From assembly GCA_003279845.1 (NCBI GenBank), contig QCGP01000004.1, forward strand, positions 1-64,000: a DNA stretch of 64,000 bases. The letters run 5' to 3'. The number at the start of each line of letters is the position of its first letter. Within the stretch, counting starts at the first letter, position 1. Of the stretch, positions 38,722 through 48,098 are shown piece by piece. The stretch comes from Prochlorococcus sp. AG-388-F11. GTDB taxonomy: Bacteria; Cyanobacteriota; Cyanobacteriia; PCC-6307; Cyanobiaceae. Under the pieces are notes generated by a model. It saw only the letters and a program-made list of their open reading frames with translations, did no database searches and had not been told where the DNA came from. The position numbers were made by a program, and so were the translations under genes.

Positions 38722-39830
38722 TGAATGATTTTGATCAATTAAATAATCTTTTCCCAAGACCAAGAGAAGAAATAATAAATATGCAGTCTTACTCTGCACC
38801 TTTAGAAAATAGAAGAAATTTACTCCGCTTAGACTTTAATGAAAATACCCTAGGTCCAAGTCCTAATGTTTTCGAGGCATTAAAAGCGATAAAATTAAAT
38901 GAGATTTCAATTTATCCAGAATATAATTTATTAAAAAATTATTTATGTGATAAATATCTTGATTCAAGAAAATTTGATAATGATGAAATAGGAATTTTCA
39001 ATGGAGCAGACGCAGCAATAAATGCAATCTTCAATTGCTTTGGAGAAAAAGATCAAATATTTCTAACCACGAATCCAACTTTTGGTTACTATTCTCCTTG
39101 TTCAGAAATGCGAGGAATGAAGAAAATAACTTGTTCTTACATTGGAGAAAATTTTCTATTTCCTATCGAAGAATTTAGTGAAAATATTATAAAGTATAAT
39201 CCAAAATTAATATTTATTTGCAATCCAAATAATCCGACAGGAACAGTTTTAAGCGCTCAAGAGATAATTAACTTAGCAAATATCAAAAACGATTCATTAA
39301 TAATTGTTGATGAACTATATGAAAAATTTAATGGAGATAGTCTTCTTGAATCGATAGATTTTGAAAAGAATAACAATATACTAATAATCCAATCTCTATC
39401 AAAAACAGCTGGTCTAGCTGGTTTAAGAATAGGTTTTACTTTTGGCAATAAAAATTTAATTAATTACATTAATAAAGTTACAGGACCATATGACGTAAAT
39501 AGCTTTGCTATAACGGCAGCATTAGCAGCACTTAAAGATAAATCATATATTGATAATTATGTTTTAGAAGTAAAAAAAGCAAGGGAATGGATTTTAAATA
39601 AATTTAAATCAACAAAAATTAGAACTCATTTTAGTGGTGGTAATTATTTCTTAATTTGGCCAAAAAAAGATCCTAAAATTTTAATACAACAGATGAGAGA
39701 AAAAGGTATTCTTATCAGAAGTATGGAAAACAAAAAAGATATTGGTAAGTCAATAAGGGTTAGTATTGGAACTAAAGAACAAATGATTTTTTTCTGGGAC
39801 AATTACAAGGTCTTAGATTTAATAAATTAA
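38721..39830 (+). CDS. hisC: Histidinol-phosphate aminotransferase-like PLP enzyme
   Basis: A 369-residue class II-type aminotransferase of the HisC family. The opening LLRLDFNENTLGPSP is typical. NPNNPTG, IIVDELYEKF and the PLP lysine in QSLSKTAGLAGLRIGF are intact. It probably transaminates imidazole acetol phosphate in histidine synthesis; HisC paralogues with aromatic substrates exist, so the substrate is fairly but not fully sure. The start overlaps the argS stop by one base, and its end overlaps the convergent MBL gene by four. Confidence 0.85.
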   Translation: MNDFDQLNNLFPRPREEIINMQSYSAPLENRRNLLRLDFNENTLGPSPNVFEALKAIKLNEISIYPEYNLLKNYLCDKYLDSRKFDNDEIGIFNGADAAINAIFNCFGEKDQIFLTTNPTFGYYSPCSEMRGMKKITCSYIGENFLFPIEEFSENIIKYNPKLIFICNPNNPTGTVLSAQEIINLANIKNDSLIIVDELYEKFNGDSLLESIDFEKNNNILIIQSLSKTAGLAGLRIGFTFGNKNLINYINKVTGPYDVNSFAITAALAALKDKSYIDNYVLEVKKAREWILNKFKSTKIRTHFSGGNYFLIWPKKDPKILIQQMREKGILIRSMENKKDIGKSIRVSIGTKEQMIFFWDNYKVLDLIN

Positions 39831-40552
39831 TTACCAAAAATATAAATTGTATTTTGATCGATTCTTTTAGGTTTTATTTTAAAATCTTTCCCAACATATT
39901 TTACTTTAAAATTTTTCATATTTTCGATAAACAAATCAGCATTTGATAAATCACATTCTTTGTTAATTTTTTTGCCACGAGCAAAGTGAACAGGAATAAC
40001 TACATTAGGTTTTAGAAGCTTAACTATTCTTGAAGCCTCTTGCCCATCATAAGATTTTATTCCTCCGCCAATTGAAATAAATAAGATATCTGGGCGAGAC
40101 AAAATAATTTGACTATTGATATCAATATCACCAGCAGCACCTCCCATATGAACAATTTTAAGATCATTTTGCTCCCAACTCCAAACAGTTGCCAACCCAA
40201 ATCTTCTTCCTTCTACTCTGTCATGTGGGACGGAAATTCCATTTAATAAAATATCCTCAAATTGATAGATTCCTGGCTCTACAAACATTAATTTATTATT
40301 AGGGTTATATCCTTCATCTGGGAGCCTAGAACTAGCTAAAATAAAATCTGCGTTGACTTCTTTTGGCTCTTTTAAATTGCTTGCACAACCTATTGCTTTA
40401 AATGGATTTATAAGAATCGATTTTTCAGCACTTTTAATTAAGAAACTACTATGTCCCAGACTTTTTATTTCTAAATTCCTTGCCAATAATGAGGTAGGTA
40501 AAAAAGAGCTAAATAATATAAAAAAGAAAATGTTTTTAATTTGAGAAATCAT
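39827..40552 (-). CDS. Exported metallo-beta-lactamase-fold protein, metal site degenerate
   Basis: A 241-residue protein with a signal peptide (about 1-24, hydrophobic FFFILFSSFLPTSLLA). The rest follows the UPF0173-type MBL fold: LGHSSFLIK (32-40), INPF (48-51), HMGGAAGD (135-142), ISIGGG and PVHFARG (H189). The defining HxHxDH site is replaced by ASSRLPDE (73-80), and the usual aspartate after the first strand is N49. It is therefore unlikely to be a normal metal hydrolase. It is the last gene of the prfB-to-trpG operon, 20 bases after trpG. Confidence 0.78.
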   Translation of the reverse strand: MISQIKNIFFFILFSSFLPTSLLARNLEIKSLGHSSFLIKSAEKSILINPFKAIGCASNLKEPKEVNADFILASSRLPDEGYNPNNKLMFVEPGIYQFEDILLNGISVPHDRVEGRRFGLATVWSWEQNDLKIVHMGGAAGDIDINSQIILSRPDILFISIGGGIKSYDGQEASRIVKLLKPNVVIPVHFARGKKINKECDLSNADLFIENMKNFKVKYVGKDFKIKPKRIDQNTIYIFGN

Positions 40553-40572
40553 ATTATTAATTTTTTTGTATT

Positions 40573-41169
40573 TTACTTTTGTTCAGCCATTTTTAGAAAA
40601 TTACTAATTAATTTATGGCCAAATTGTGTCAATACACTTTCAGGATGAAACTGTACTCCATGTAAATGCTTATATTCTTTGTGAGAAATAGCCATAATAG
40701 TTGAGTCTTCTAAAGTCGCAGTTATATTGAAACAAGTTGGTAATGAACTTGAATCAACTATAAGACTATGATATCTAGTCGCCACAAATGGAGTCTCGAT
40801 ATCTTTAAATAAACCTTTTTGATTATGAAATATTTTGGATGTCTTACCATGCATAAGTTCTTTCCCAACTATAACCTTACCTCCAAAAGCTTGGGCCAAA
40901 GCTTGATGCCCTAAACAAACTCCTAATATAGGAATATTTTTAGATAATTTTTTTAGTATTGGAAGACAAATTCCAGATTGATCTGGATTACCAGGACCTG
41001 GAGATAATAAGATGCCACTAGGATTTAGCTTGGTAATATCATCTAAAGTAATTTCATCATTTCTTTTAACTATTAATTCTCTAGTTATATCATGCTCAAC
41101 AGAAAGTTCTCCTAAATATTGAACAAGGTTATATGTAAAACTATCGTAATTATCAATAACAAGAAACAT
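40573..41169 (-). CDS. trpG: Anthranilate synthase glutamine amidotransferase subunit
   Basis: A 198-residue class I glutamine amidotransferase. The nucleophile cysteine is in GVCLGHQAL, and the His/Glu pair is in GVQFHPESV. MFLVIDNYDSFTYNLVQYLGEL opens the protein as in TrpG/PabA. It supplies ammonia to TrpE for anthranilate, or to PabB for aminodeoxychorismate; a single copy may serve both. It stands two bases after dgkA in the same operon. Confidence 0.93.
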   Translation of the reverse strand: MFLVIDNYDSFTYNLVQYLGELSVEHDITRELIVKRNDEITLDDITKLNPSGILLSPGPGNPDQSGICLPILKKLSKNIPILGVCLGHQALAQAFGGKVIVGKELMHGKTSKIFHNQKGLFKDIETPFVATRYHSLIVDSSSLPTCFNITATLEDSTIMAISHKEYKHLHGVQFHPESVLTQFGHKLISNFLKMAEQK

Positions 41170-41171
41170 AT

Positions 41172-41591
41172 TTATATAGATTCAAATAACAACTTAATTT
41201 TAGGAACAAAAATATATACAGCAATAATAACAGAATTAATGGAAGCTAATAACACTGCTCCTGCAGAAGTATCTTTTGAAATTTTAGCCAAACTACTAAA
41301 TTCTTTTTTAACTACTAAATCAACTATTGATTCAATAGATGTATTTAATATTTCTAATATTAAAACAGACATAATTGTGGAAATCAAAATTAAATAATTA
41401 CTTTGACTAATTTGCAGTAAAAAACCAATCATTAAACTTGTAACTGCAAAAATTAATTGGATTTTAAAATTTCTTGAAGTTTTTAATACGTAACTAATTC
41501 CACTAAAAGCATACTTAAAACTTTTTAATACATTACTAGAAGTTTTATATGATTCTATTCTATTTTTTAGAGAGTTTATTTTTTTGTCCAT
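41172..41591 (-). CDS. dgkA: Diacylglycerol/undecaprenol kinase
   Basis: A 139-residue DgkA-family membrane kinase with three hydrophobic segments after a charged N-terminus. The family motif reads EILNTSIESIVD, and KDTSAGAVLL follows. It probably phosphorylates a lipid alcohol (diacylglycerol or undecaprenol) at the inner membrane; which one is not decided by sequence. It sits six bases after ybeY and two before trpG. Confidence 0.9.
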   Translation of the reverse strand: MDKKINSLKNRIESYKTSSNVLKSFKYAFSGISYVLKTSRNFKIQLIFAVTSLMIGFLLQISQSNYLILISTIMSVLILEILNTSIESIVDLVVKKEFSSLAKISKDTSAGAVLLASINSVIIAVYIFVPKIKLLFESI

Positions 41592-41597
41592 AGATTT

Positions 41598-42137
41598 TTA
41601 ATCTAATTTTTTAATTAAATATTCCTGAAAATTTAACATATTTTCTAAATCAAGATCATTATTATGTTCCCATCCCAAAAGATGTAAAAATCCATGGCTA
41701 GCCAACCAAAGCATTTCTTTATAGATTGAATGTTTATATTCATAAGATTGCTCAAGTGCCATCTCTAATGATATAAATATATCTCCCAACTCTATATGAT
41801 CTAAATTATTTAGAGATTCATCAGAAATGATTGGGAAAGATAGAACATCAGTTGGTCCATTTTTTTGCATCCACTTCTGGTTTATAAAAGCAATTTCTTG
41901 ATTAGATATTATCTGTAAGCCTAATGAAAAAGATTTTTTTTCAAAAATAAAATTTGGCAATTTATAATCATCTTTTTTTAATATTATTTTTATCCAAGAT
42001 AAAAAAACTTTCTCCCAAAAATTAAATTCAAAAATAAGCTTATTTTTAGAATCTTTTAAATTATTTGAAAATTGAGAAAATTCATTACATTTAAAAACCA
42101 AATCTAAATTTATTTCAGAAATAATTTTTTCTGTCAT
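41598..42137 (-). CDS. ybeY: YbeY endoribonuclease, rRNA maturation
   Basis: A 179-residue YbeY. The zinc motif H-x3-H-x5-H appears as [11 protein letters not shown], with TDVLSFP upstream. YbeY acts in 16S rRNA 3'-end processing and ribosome quality control. The N-terminal ~50 residues are longer and more divergent than in Escherichia coli. The gene lies six bases from its neighbours on both sides within the prfB operon. Confidence 0.95.
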   Translation of the reverse strand: MTEKIISEINLDLVFKCNEFSQFSNNLKDSKNKLIFEFNFWEKVFLSWIKIILKKDDYKLPNFIFEKKSFSLGLQIISNQEIAFINQKWMQKNGPTDVLSFPIISDESLNNLDHIELGDIFISLEMALEQSYEYKHSIYKEMLWLASHGFLHLLGWEHNNDLDLENMLNFQEYLIKKLD

Positions 42138-42143
42138 ACATTC

Positions 42144-42326
42144 TTATACAGGAACATTAGGCTTACCTATTGTGGCTACAAGTATTAATATCCCAATTAA
42201 AACTAGAAATGTTATTGAAAAATGAGAAATACTTTTTGAACCCTTCCTTACCATATTTCGCATAGCAAGCTTTATAAAGCTTGGAGGGGCAACTTTTTTT
42301 TCTATATTTTCGTTTTTGTTTTTCAT
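42144..42326 (-). CDS. DUF3285 small membrane protein
   Basis: A 60-residue protein with a charged N-terminal half and one membrane helix (about 38-54, SITFLVLIGILILVATIG). The segment PPSFIKLAMRNMVRKGSKS fits the cyanobacterial DUF3285 family. Function is unknown. It is wedged between prfB (3 bases) and ybeY (6 bases), so it is co-expressed with translation genes. Confidence 0.8.
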   Translation of the reverse strand: MKNKNENIEKKVAPPSFIKLAMRNMVRKGSKSISHFSITFLVLIGILILVATIGKPNVPV

Positions 42327-42329
42327 TAG

Positions 42330-43452
42330 TTATTCAATAGATTCGTTAGAAGAAATATTCATGCGTAATAATTCATGAATAAATGGTTCAAGTCCACCAT
42401 CTAAAACACTATCTAAGTCATTAGTCTCCTGCATAGTCCTGAGATCTTTTACCATTTGATAGGGATGGAAAACATAATTTCTTATTTGATTGCCCCATGC
42501 AGCTTCCACAATATCACCTTTAATATCAGCGACTTCTGCAGCTCGTTGTTCTTTAGCAATCACTAGTAGTTTAGACTTAAGAAGTAACATAGCTTTTTCT
42601 TTATTTTGTAATTGAGATCTTTCTTGTGTACATCTTACTGAAATCCCTGAAGGCAAATGAACAATTCTCACCGCTGTTTCTACTTTATTAACATTTTGTC
42701 CTCCAGCCCCACCGGATCTACTTGTTGTAATTTCTAAATCTTTTTCAGGTATATCCAGTGTAATATTATCATCTAATTTTGGCATGACCTCAACCCCAGC
42801 AAAGCTGGTTTGTCTTTTACCATTAGCATTGAAAGGGGAAATTCTTACTAATCTATGAGTTCCTTTTTCATGTTGTAAATATCCGTATGCATATTTTCCA
42901 TTAATTTCAAAAGTTACACTTTTGATACCTGCTTCTTCTCCTTGAGATAATTCATTAATAATTAAACTCATTTGATTATTATCGGCCCATCTTGAATACA
43001 TTCTCAATAAGATCTCTACCCAATCCTGAGCATCTGTTCCACCAGCACCTGCGTTAATAGAAACTACTGCTCCTTCCTTGTCGTATTCACCACATAACAA
43101 TCTTTCAAATTCCCATTTATCTAAATTATCTCTTAATTTCTTTAAGCCCTGCTTGGATTCTAAAATCATTTCCTCTTCTGGTTCTAAAGAATAAAGCTCA
43201 AGAGAGGCATTAGCATCAGAAATAAAAGTTTTCCATTTATCCAACAATTCAAGTTGTGCCTTAACCTCATCAAGGATTAACATTTGTTTTTTCGCTTCTT
43301 CTTGATTCTCCCAAAATTCAGGCTGAGCAGAAATTTGCTCTAACTCTCTCCTTTTCGCTTTTAATCTTGGAATGTCAAAGACAATCCTGAGCATTACCCA
43401 GGCGCTCTGTTAGTTCCGAAAGATCTTTTTTAAAATCTGTAATATCTATCAA
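42330..43452 (-). CDS. prfB: Peptide chain release factor 2, with programmed +1 frameshift
   Basis: RF2 releases peptides at UGA and UAA. The SPF anticodon tripeptide is in RISPFNANG and the catalytic GGQ in [10 protein letters not shown]. The gene is in two frames. A 25-codon first segment runs from TTG (43450-43452) to CTT, then TGA at 43375-43377. Skipping one T continues as GAC in the +1 frame (from 43376) to 42330, giving about 373 residues, the normal RF2 length. The slip site CTTTGAC and an SD-like AGGA a few bases upstream match the known RF2 autoregulatory frameshift. The ATG at 43394 is in the shifted frame and is not the true start. Confidence 0.93.
43374..43392 (-). promoter_or_regulatory. 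RF2 programmed frameshift site
   Basis: On the minus strand the sequence reads CAGGATTGTCTTTGAC: an SD-like AGGA, then the slippery CTT and an in-frame UGA followed by C, the poor termination context. When RF2 is scarce the ribosome slips +1 and completes RF2, so the site senses RF2 level. It matches the well-known CUU UGA C element. Confidence 0.92.
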
Positions 43453-43528
43453 AATAGAATTTAATCGTTATTTATAATCTAACAGGCACTTTTGTTTAAT
43501 AGTATAAACTAAGTATTATTTTAAAAAA

Positions 43529-43783
43529 ATGTCCAAAGTTGAAATTTATACTTGGCAATATTGCCCATTTTGTATTCGAGCAAAATCACTACTCAAGAAA
43601 AAAAATATAAATTTTACAGAATATAAGATTGATGGCGACGAAGATGCCAGAGCATTGATGACTGAAAGAGCTTATGGTAGAAGAACATTACCACAAATAT
43701 TTATAGATAATGAGGGTATCGGAGGCTGCGATGATCTCTACACATTAGAAAATGAAAATAAATTAGACGAGTTATTAAACTAG
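43529..43783 (+). CDS. grxC: Glutaredoxin (dithiol, GrxC type)
   Basis: An 84-residue glutaredoxin. The active site is CPFC within [11 protein letters not shown] (dithiol class), with the glutathione-binding TLPQIFID and [10 protein letters not shown] segments. It reduces protein disulfides and mixed disulfides with glutathione. gshB follows after five bases, giving a compact glutathione operon. It is divergent from prfB. Confidence 0.95.
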   Translation: MSKVEIYTWQYCPFCIRAKSLLKKKNINFTEYKIDGDEDARALMTERAYGRRTLPQIFIDNEGIGGCDDLYTLENENKLDELLN

Positions 43784-43788
43784 ATCTT

Positions 43789-44712
43789 ATGAAATTTCTA
43801 TTCGTGATAGATCCAATAAAAAATATAAATCCCTTAAAAGATTCAACTGCTGCTTTAATGCAAGCATCATCAAAAAAAAATATTGAAATCTGGAGTTGTA
43901 CTCCTCAGGACCTTGAAGCTAGAGGTGATGAAGTATGGGCATCTTCCTTAAAAGTTGAAGTAAATCCGTGGATTTCATTCAAAGATAATGATTGCATACC
44001 TCTCGCCGAATTTAATTGCATTTGGATGAGAAAAGATCCTCCTGTAAATGAGGCTTATTTATATGCAACCCATCTTTTAGAAGTTGCCGAGAGAAAAGGA
44101 GTAAAAGTAATCAACAAGCCCTCATCGTTAAGAGCATGGAATGAAAAGCTAGGTGCTTTGAGATACAGCCACTTAATGGCACCTACAATAGTTGCGAGTA
44201 AGGTAAAAGATCTTATTAATTTTGCAAATATAAATAATGAAGTAGTCATAAAACCTCTTGGAGGAAAAGGTGGTCAAGGTGTTATAAGGATAAATAAAAA
44301 TTCTCCAGGTATTAAATCAATCATTGAATTAATCACTTCTCAAGAAGAATTACCCGTTATGATGCAAAAATTTATTCCTGAAGTCATAGAGGGCGATAAA
44401 AGAATAATTATCGTAAATGGTGAAGCAATTGGATCAATAAATAGGATTCCTCAAGGAGGCGATTTTAGGAGTAATTTAGCAATGGGAGGAAAAGCTGAAC
44501 CAACATTATTAACAGAAAAAGAAAAAAGTATCTGCTTAGAATTATCTCAACACTTCAAAGATGAAGGTTTATTTTTTGTAGGCATTGATGTAATAAATGG
44601 AATGCTTAGCGAGATTAATGTTACCAGTCCAACAGGTTTAAGAGAAATAGAAAATTTATCCAATAAGAATGTTTCAGCGGAAGTTATTGAAAAATTAGAG
44701 GAAATTATCTAG
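43789..44712 (+). CDS. gshB: Glutathione synthetase
   Basis: A 307-residue ATP-grasp ligase joining gamma-glutamylcysteine and glycine. Motifs: FIWMRKDPP-like [26 protein letters not shown] (ATP loop), [31 protein letters not shown] and [13 protein letters not shown]. Length and ATG start are normal. It pairs with the upstream glutaredoxin. Its end overlaps convergent menF by eight bases. Confidence 0.96.
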   Translation: MKFLFVIDPIKNINPLKDSTAALMQASSKKNIEIWSCTPQDLEARGDEVWASSLKVEVNPWISFKDNDCIPLAEFNCIWMRKDPPVNEAYLYATHLLEVAERKGVKVINKPSSLRAWNEKLGALRYSHLMAPTIVASKVKDLINFANINNEVVIKPLGGKGGQGVIRINKNSPGIKSIIELITSQEELPVMMQKFIPEVIEGDKRIIIVNGEAIGSINRIPQGGDFRSNLAMGGKAEPTLLTEKEKSICLELSQHFKDEGLFFVGIDVINGMLSEINVTSPTGLREIENLSNKNVSAEVIEKLEEII

Positions 44713-46117
44713 GATTTTTAGCGAAAAATATTTGTTTTACTATAGATTCAAATTTTAATTTAATCTCATCTATTTCTTTCTCTAAAACTGAGCCTGAAAC
44801 TATACCTGAACCAGCAGTAAATTCAATATTTTCTTCAATATATCTTGCGCCTCTTATTGCTAAAAGAAATGATGCATTTCCTGATGCATCAATCCAACCC
44901 ATTGGAGAAGCATAATTTCCTCTAGGAAAAGACTCAAGAGTGTTTATCCAATCCAATGCTGCATTTTTTGGGTATCCACAAACAGCCGGAGATGGATGTA
45001 AGTTTTTAAGCAATTCAAAAGGACATATATTTTCAACTTTAGAGAAAATGAGTGTTTGCAAATGAGAAATATCTCCAAATGAATTTACCTTGATATCACT
45101 TTTTTTAAAGTTTTTTATTTTTGAAACTTCTAAACATTTAATCAAATATTGTGTTACATAATTATGTTCCTTTAAGTCTTTAGTACTGTTTAGGAGTTTA
45201 TTAAAATTTGAATTAGTAGAGATAGTTCCAGCAAGAGCCTCCAAAGTTAAATTAGGTTTAGTAAAAGAAAATAATTTTTCTGGAGATGCTCCGAACAAAA
45301 TATCCTTACTATTCCTTTTCCAAACGTATCTGCATGTATTTGGATGATTCTTTTTTAATCTCTTTAAAATTTCTACTAAATCTAATTTATTTTTAAATTT
45401 TATTTTAATCCTATTCGCTAAAACTATCTTTTCGAGAATACCTTTTTCTACTAATTGAATTCCTCTATTTACTACTTTTTTCAAATTTGTATTAGAAGTT
45501 TCTAAGGAGTGCATGAAATCATCAATAATAGGGAAATGAAAACTAGTTTTAAAACCAGATGATTTTATTAATTCTGAGCCAGAATTAATAACTTGATTTC
45601 TAATTGTCCATATTTCTTCAATTAATGTTCTTAATGATGATTTACCTTCAACATGACCATTGATTCTTAACCAGCAATTCTTATCACTTTTAATAATTAA
45701 TATTTTTGGTAAGATAGCTTCCAAACTAGGAACATCAGAAGATGCATTCTTATTATTTAAGTTTTCAGAAAAAGAAAATAAATAAATTATTTTTGAAAGA
45801 GCAGAATTATGTGATTCATTAGTTAAGTTAATTAAATTTTTAAAATTCTCAGAATTAAACTCTTTTGCCACCTCAAATCTTTTTGGACCATCCAAAGTAA
45901 TATATTTACATTTCTCGAAAGCAATATATGAAATACCACCAGATTCCTCCCAAAATGAAGAAAACGGATATTTATTCATATACAATTCATACACTTGTAA
46001 TAAATCAATACAAGGAATCTCAACACAAATACTTACTAATCCAGAATTCTCCACTTTCTTATCGAAAGAGGAAAATACATCTTTTAAAAAATCTGTTAAA
46101 TTTAAATCATTTTTCAT
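44705..46117 (-). CDS. menF: Isochorismate synthase
   Basis: A 470-residue chorismate-utilising enzyme. The C-terminal chorismate-binding domain contains [36 protein letters not shown] and YASPMGWID. It converts chorismate to isochorismate, the first step of phylloquinone synthesis for photosystem I. Context decides MenF over anthranilate or salicylate enzymes: it is divergent from menA-menC-menE. The start is ATG. Confidence 0.92.
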   Translation of the reverse strand: MKNDLNLTDFLKDVFSSFDKKVENSGLVSICVEIPCIDLLQVYELYMNKYPFSSFWEESGGISYIAFEKCKYITLDGPKRFEVAKEFNSENFKNLINLTNESHNSALSKIIYLFSFSENLNNKNASSDVPSLEAILPKILIIKSDKNCWLRINGHVEGKSSLRTLIEEIWTIRNQVINSGSELIKSSGFKTSFHFPIIDDFMHSLETSNTNLKKVVNRGIQLVEKGILEKIVLANRIKIKFKNKLDLVEILKRLKKNHPNTCRYVWKRNSKDILFGASPEKLFSFTKPNLTLEALAGTISTNSNFNKLLNSTKDLKEHNYVTQYLIKCLEVSKIKNFKKSDIKVNSFGDISHLQTLIFSKVENICPFELLKNLHPSPAVCGYPKNAALDWINTLESFPRGNYASPMGWIDASGNASFLLAIRGARYIEENIEFTAGSGIVSGSVLEKEIDEIKLKFESIVKQIFFAKNPR

Positions 46118-46218
46118 TACTTATTGAAAATAACTAAAAATCATGCAATAAAGTAAAAAATGTAACTCAATTTATAAACTACATTTAATAATGATTGAAT
46201 TTTGTGTGTCAAATAAAA

Positions 46219-47136
46219 ATGGACGAAGATAAAAAAAAATTATGGAAACAAGCAATAAAATGGCCTCTTTATTCTGTTGCCATACTTCCGGTTTTAATAA
46301 CAGGGGCTTATGTGCTAAATCAATATGAAAAGGTAAAAATTTATAATTTGATTGCATTTACTTTAGCTGCAATTTTTATATTACTTTGGGAAAACCTAAC
46401 TAATGATTTATTCGACGCAGAAACAGGAATCGATGAATTTAAATTCCATTCAATTGTAAATCTTGTAAAAAATAAAAAAATAATTTCATTTATTGCATAT
46501 ACATCTTTAGTTATTGGTTTATTAATAATTTTAATTATTTCAGTATCAACAAGTATAAACATTTTGATTTTGGTGGCATCTTGCTGCTTCTTAGGATATT
46601 TATATCAAGGACCTCCTTTTAGATTTGGCTATCAAGGTTTAGGAGAACCATTATGCTGGCTTGCATTTGGACCTTTTGCTTACTCTGCAGTCTTAATTGC
46701 GTTAAATCCGTCAAATATTTACTTCGAAGATATTCCATGGAAAGCTTCTTTATTACTTGGTTCAGGACCTTCCTTAGCAACAACTCTTGTATTATTTTGT
46801 TCTCATTTTCATCAAATTTCTGAAGATAAAAAGCATGGGAAAAATTCACCTTTAGTTCGTCTAGGAGCAAAAAAAGGCTCTCAATTTGTGCCTTGGATAA
46901 TTTTTATAATATATATTTTTCAAATTTTGACTATAGTTAATGGATTTATTCCAGTGTTTTGTATCCTTTATTTAATTAGTTTTCCTCAAGCATTAAGACT
47001 TATAAATTTATTAAAATCTTCATATAAAAAACCTTCTGCAATAAAAAATTCAAAATTCGTCGCAATAAAATTTCAAACTCTTAATGGGGTTGGCTTAATC
47101 ACAGGATTAATATTTAATTACTTGCTTAATAAATGA
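46219..47136 (+). CDS. menA: 1,4-dihydroxy-2-naphthoate phytyltransferase
   Basis: A UbiA-family membrane prenyltransferase of about 305 residues with eight or so membrane helices. The Mg-pyrophosphate site is NDLFDAETGID and the second charged motif is DKKHGKNSPLVRLG. It attaches the phytyl tail to dihydroxynaphthoate in phylloquinone synthesis. The frame is open to a TTG at 46195 and a GTG at 46204; I prefer ATG 46219, which starts MDEDKKKLWKQ just before the first helix. Its stop overlaps the menC ATG by four bases. Confidence 0.92.
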   Translation: MDEDKKKLWKQAIKWPLYSVAILPVLITGAYVLNQYEKVKIYNLIAFTLAAIFILLWENLTNDLFDAETGIDEFKFHSIVNLVKNKKIISFIAYTSLVIGLLIILIISVSTSINILILVASCCFLGYLYQGPPFRFGYQGLGEPLCWLAFGPFAYSAVLIALNPSNIYFEDIPWKASLLLGSGPSLATTLVLFCSHFHQISEDKKHGKNSPLVRLGAKKGSQFVPWIIFIIYIFQILTIVNGFIPVFCILYLISFPQALRLINLLKSSYKKPSAIKNSKFVAIKFQTLNGVGLITGLIFNYLLNK

Positions 47137-48098
47137 ACTTAATATTTAAAAAAAAATCTTATAGCTTTAAGTTATCCACAAAAGTAGAAAATTCTAAAAC
47201 CACATACCTTAAAAAACTGGGTTGGATAATTAAATTATCAAGTAATGATAAAAAAATTGGGTTTGGAGAAGTTTCACCACTCCTAGAAGAAGACTTAAAA
47301 AAATGTGCAAAACAACTAAATATGATCCCTGAGAATATAGAAGTATATAATTTATCTGATCAAATAAATATTTTTCACCCATGCATTCAATCTGCAATAA
47401 ATTCTGCATTAGCTGAGATAAATGGAAAAATAATTTTTAAAGAAAACTATTACTTTGATGAAATTGATAAATCAGCCATACTTTTAAATTCTGAAAATGT
47501 AATTTCAGAGCTAAATGAAATTAAAAAAAGACAATCTAATATTGGAAAATCAGTAACCATAAAATGGAAAGTAGCATTAAAAAATAACCATGAGGAAGAA
47601 GCAAATTTAGAAGAAATTTTAAGCCAAATAGGCAATAATATTAAGTTAAGAATAGATGCTAATGGTTCTTGGGGGAGAAAAATAGCAAATAGATGGGCTG
47701 ATATTTTGAAAGATAACAAAAATATAGATTGGCTAGAACAACCTCTCTGTTTTGATGATATTGAAGGACTGACAGAACTCAACAAAAAAATCCCAATAGC
47801 CTTAGACGAATCACTTTTAAAATTTCCAACTTTGATTGATGAGTGGAATGGTTGGCAAATTCGAAGGCCTTCTCAAGAAAATAATCCAGTTAAGCTTTTA
47901 AAAGAATTAGAAAATAAAAAAGCTTTAATATCTATAAGTTCCTCATTTGAAACTGGAATAGGGAAGAGATGGCTTTACCATTTATCTTCACTACAATTAC
48001 TAGGACCAACTCCAAAAGTTCCTGGTTTAGCAATGAATAAATTCCCTAATTCGTTTCTATTTTTAAATGAAGCAAAAAAGATATGGGATCAACTATGA
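47133..48098 (+). CDS. menC: o-Succinylbenzoate synthase
   Basis: A 321-residue enolase-superfamily protein that dehydrates SHCHC to o-succinylbenzoate. The KxK motif is in TIKWKVA; metal ligands are in LRIDANGSWG, WLEQPL and ALDESL. The usual second catalytic lysine (IKP in Escherichia coli) reads RRP, with R245 in its place, a change that may be standard in picocyanobacteria. It overlaps menA by four bases and menE by four (or 16) bases. Confidence 0.88.
   Translation: MNLIFKKKSYSFKLSTKVENSKTTYLKKLGWIIKLSSNDKKIGFGEVSPLLEEDLKKCAKQLNMIPENIEVYNLSDQINIFHPCIQSAINSALAEINGKIIFKENYYFDEIDKSAILLNSENVISELNEIKKRQSNIGKSVTIKWKVALKNNHEEEANLEEILSQIGNNIKLRIDANGSWGRKIANRWADILKDNKNIDWLEQPLCFDDIEGLTELNKKIPIALDESLLKFPTLIDEWNGWQIRRPSQENNPVKLLKELENKKALISISSSFETGIGKRWLYHLSSLQLLGPTPKVPGLAMNKFPNSFLFLNEAKKIWDQL

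Noticed and set aside
43378-43394. ATG at 43394 as the prfB start
   Set aside because: It lies upstream of the slip site in the wrong frame; the peptide before the slip aligns with RF2 only in the other frame.
46195-46218. TTG 46195 as the menA start
   Set aside because: It adds eight residues with no family likeness; ATG 46219 gives a normal N-terminus.
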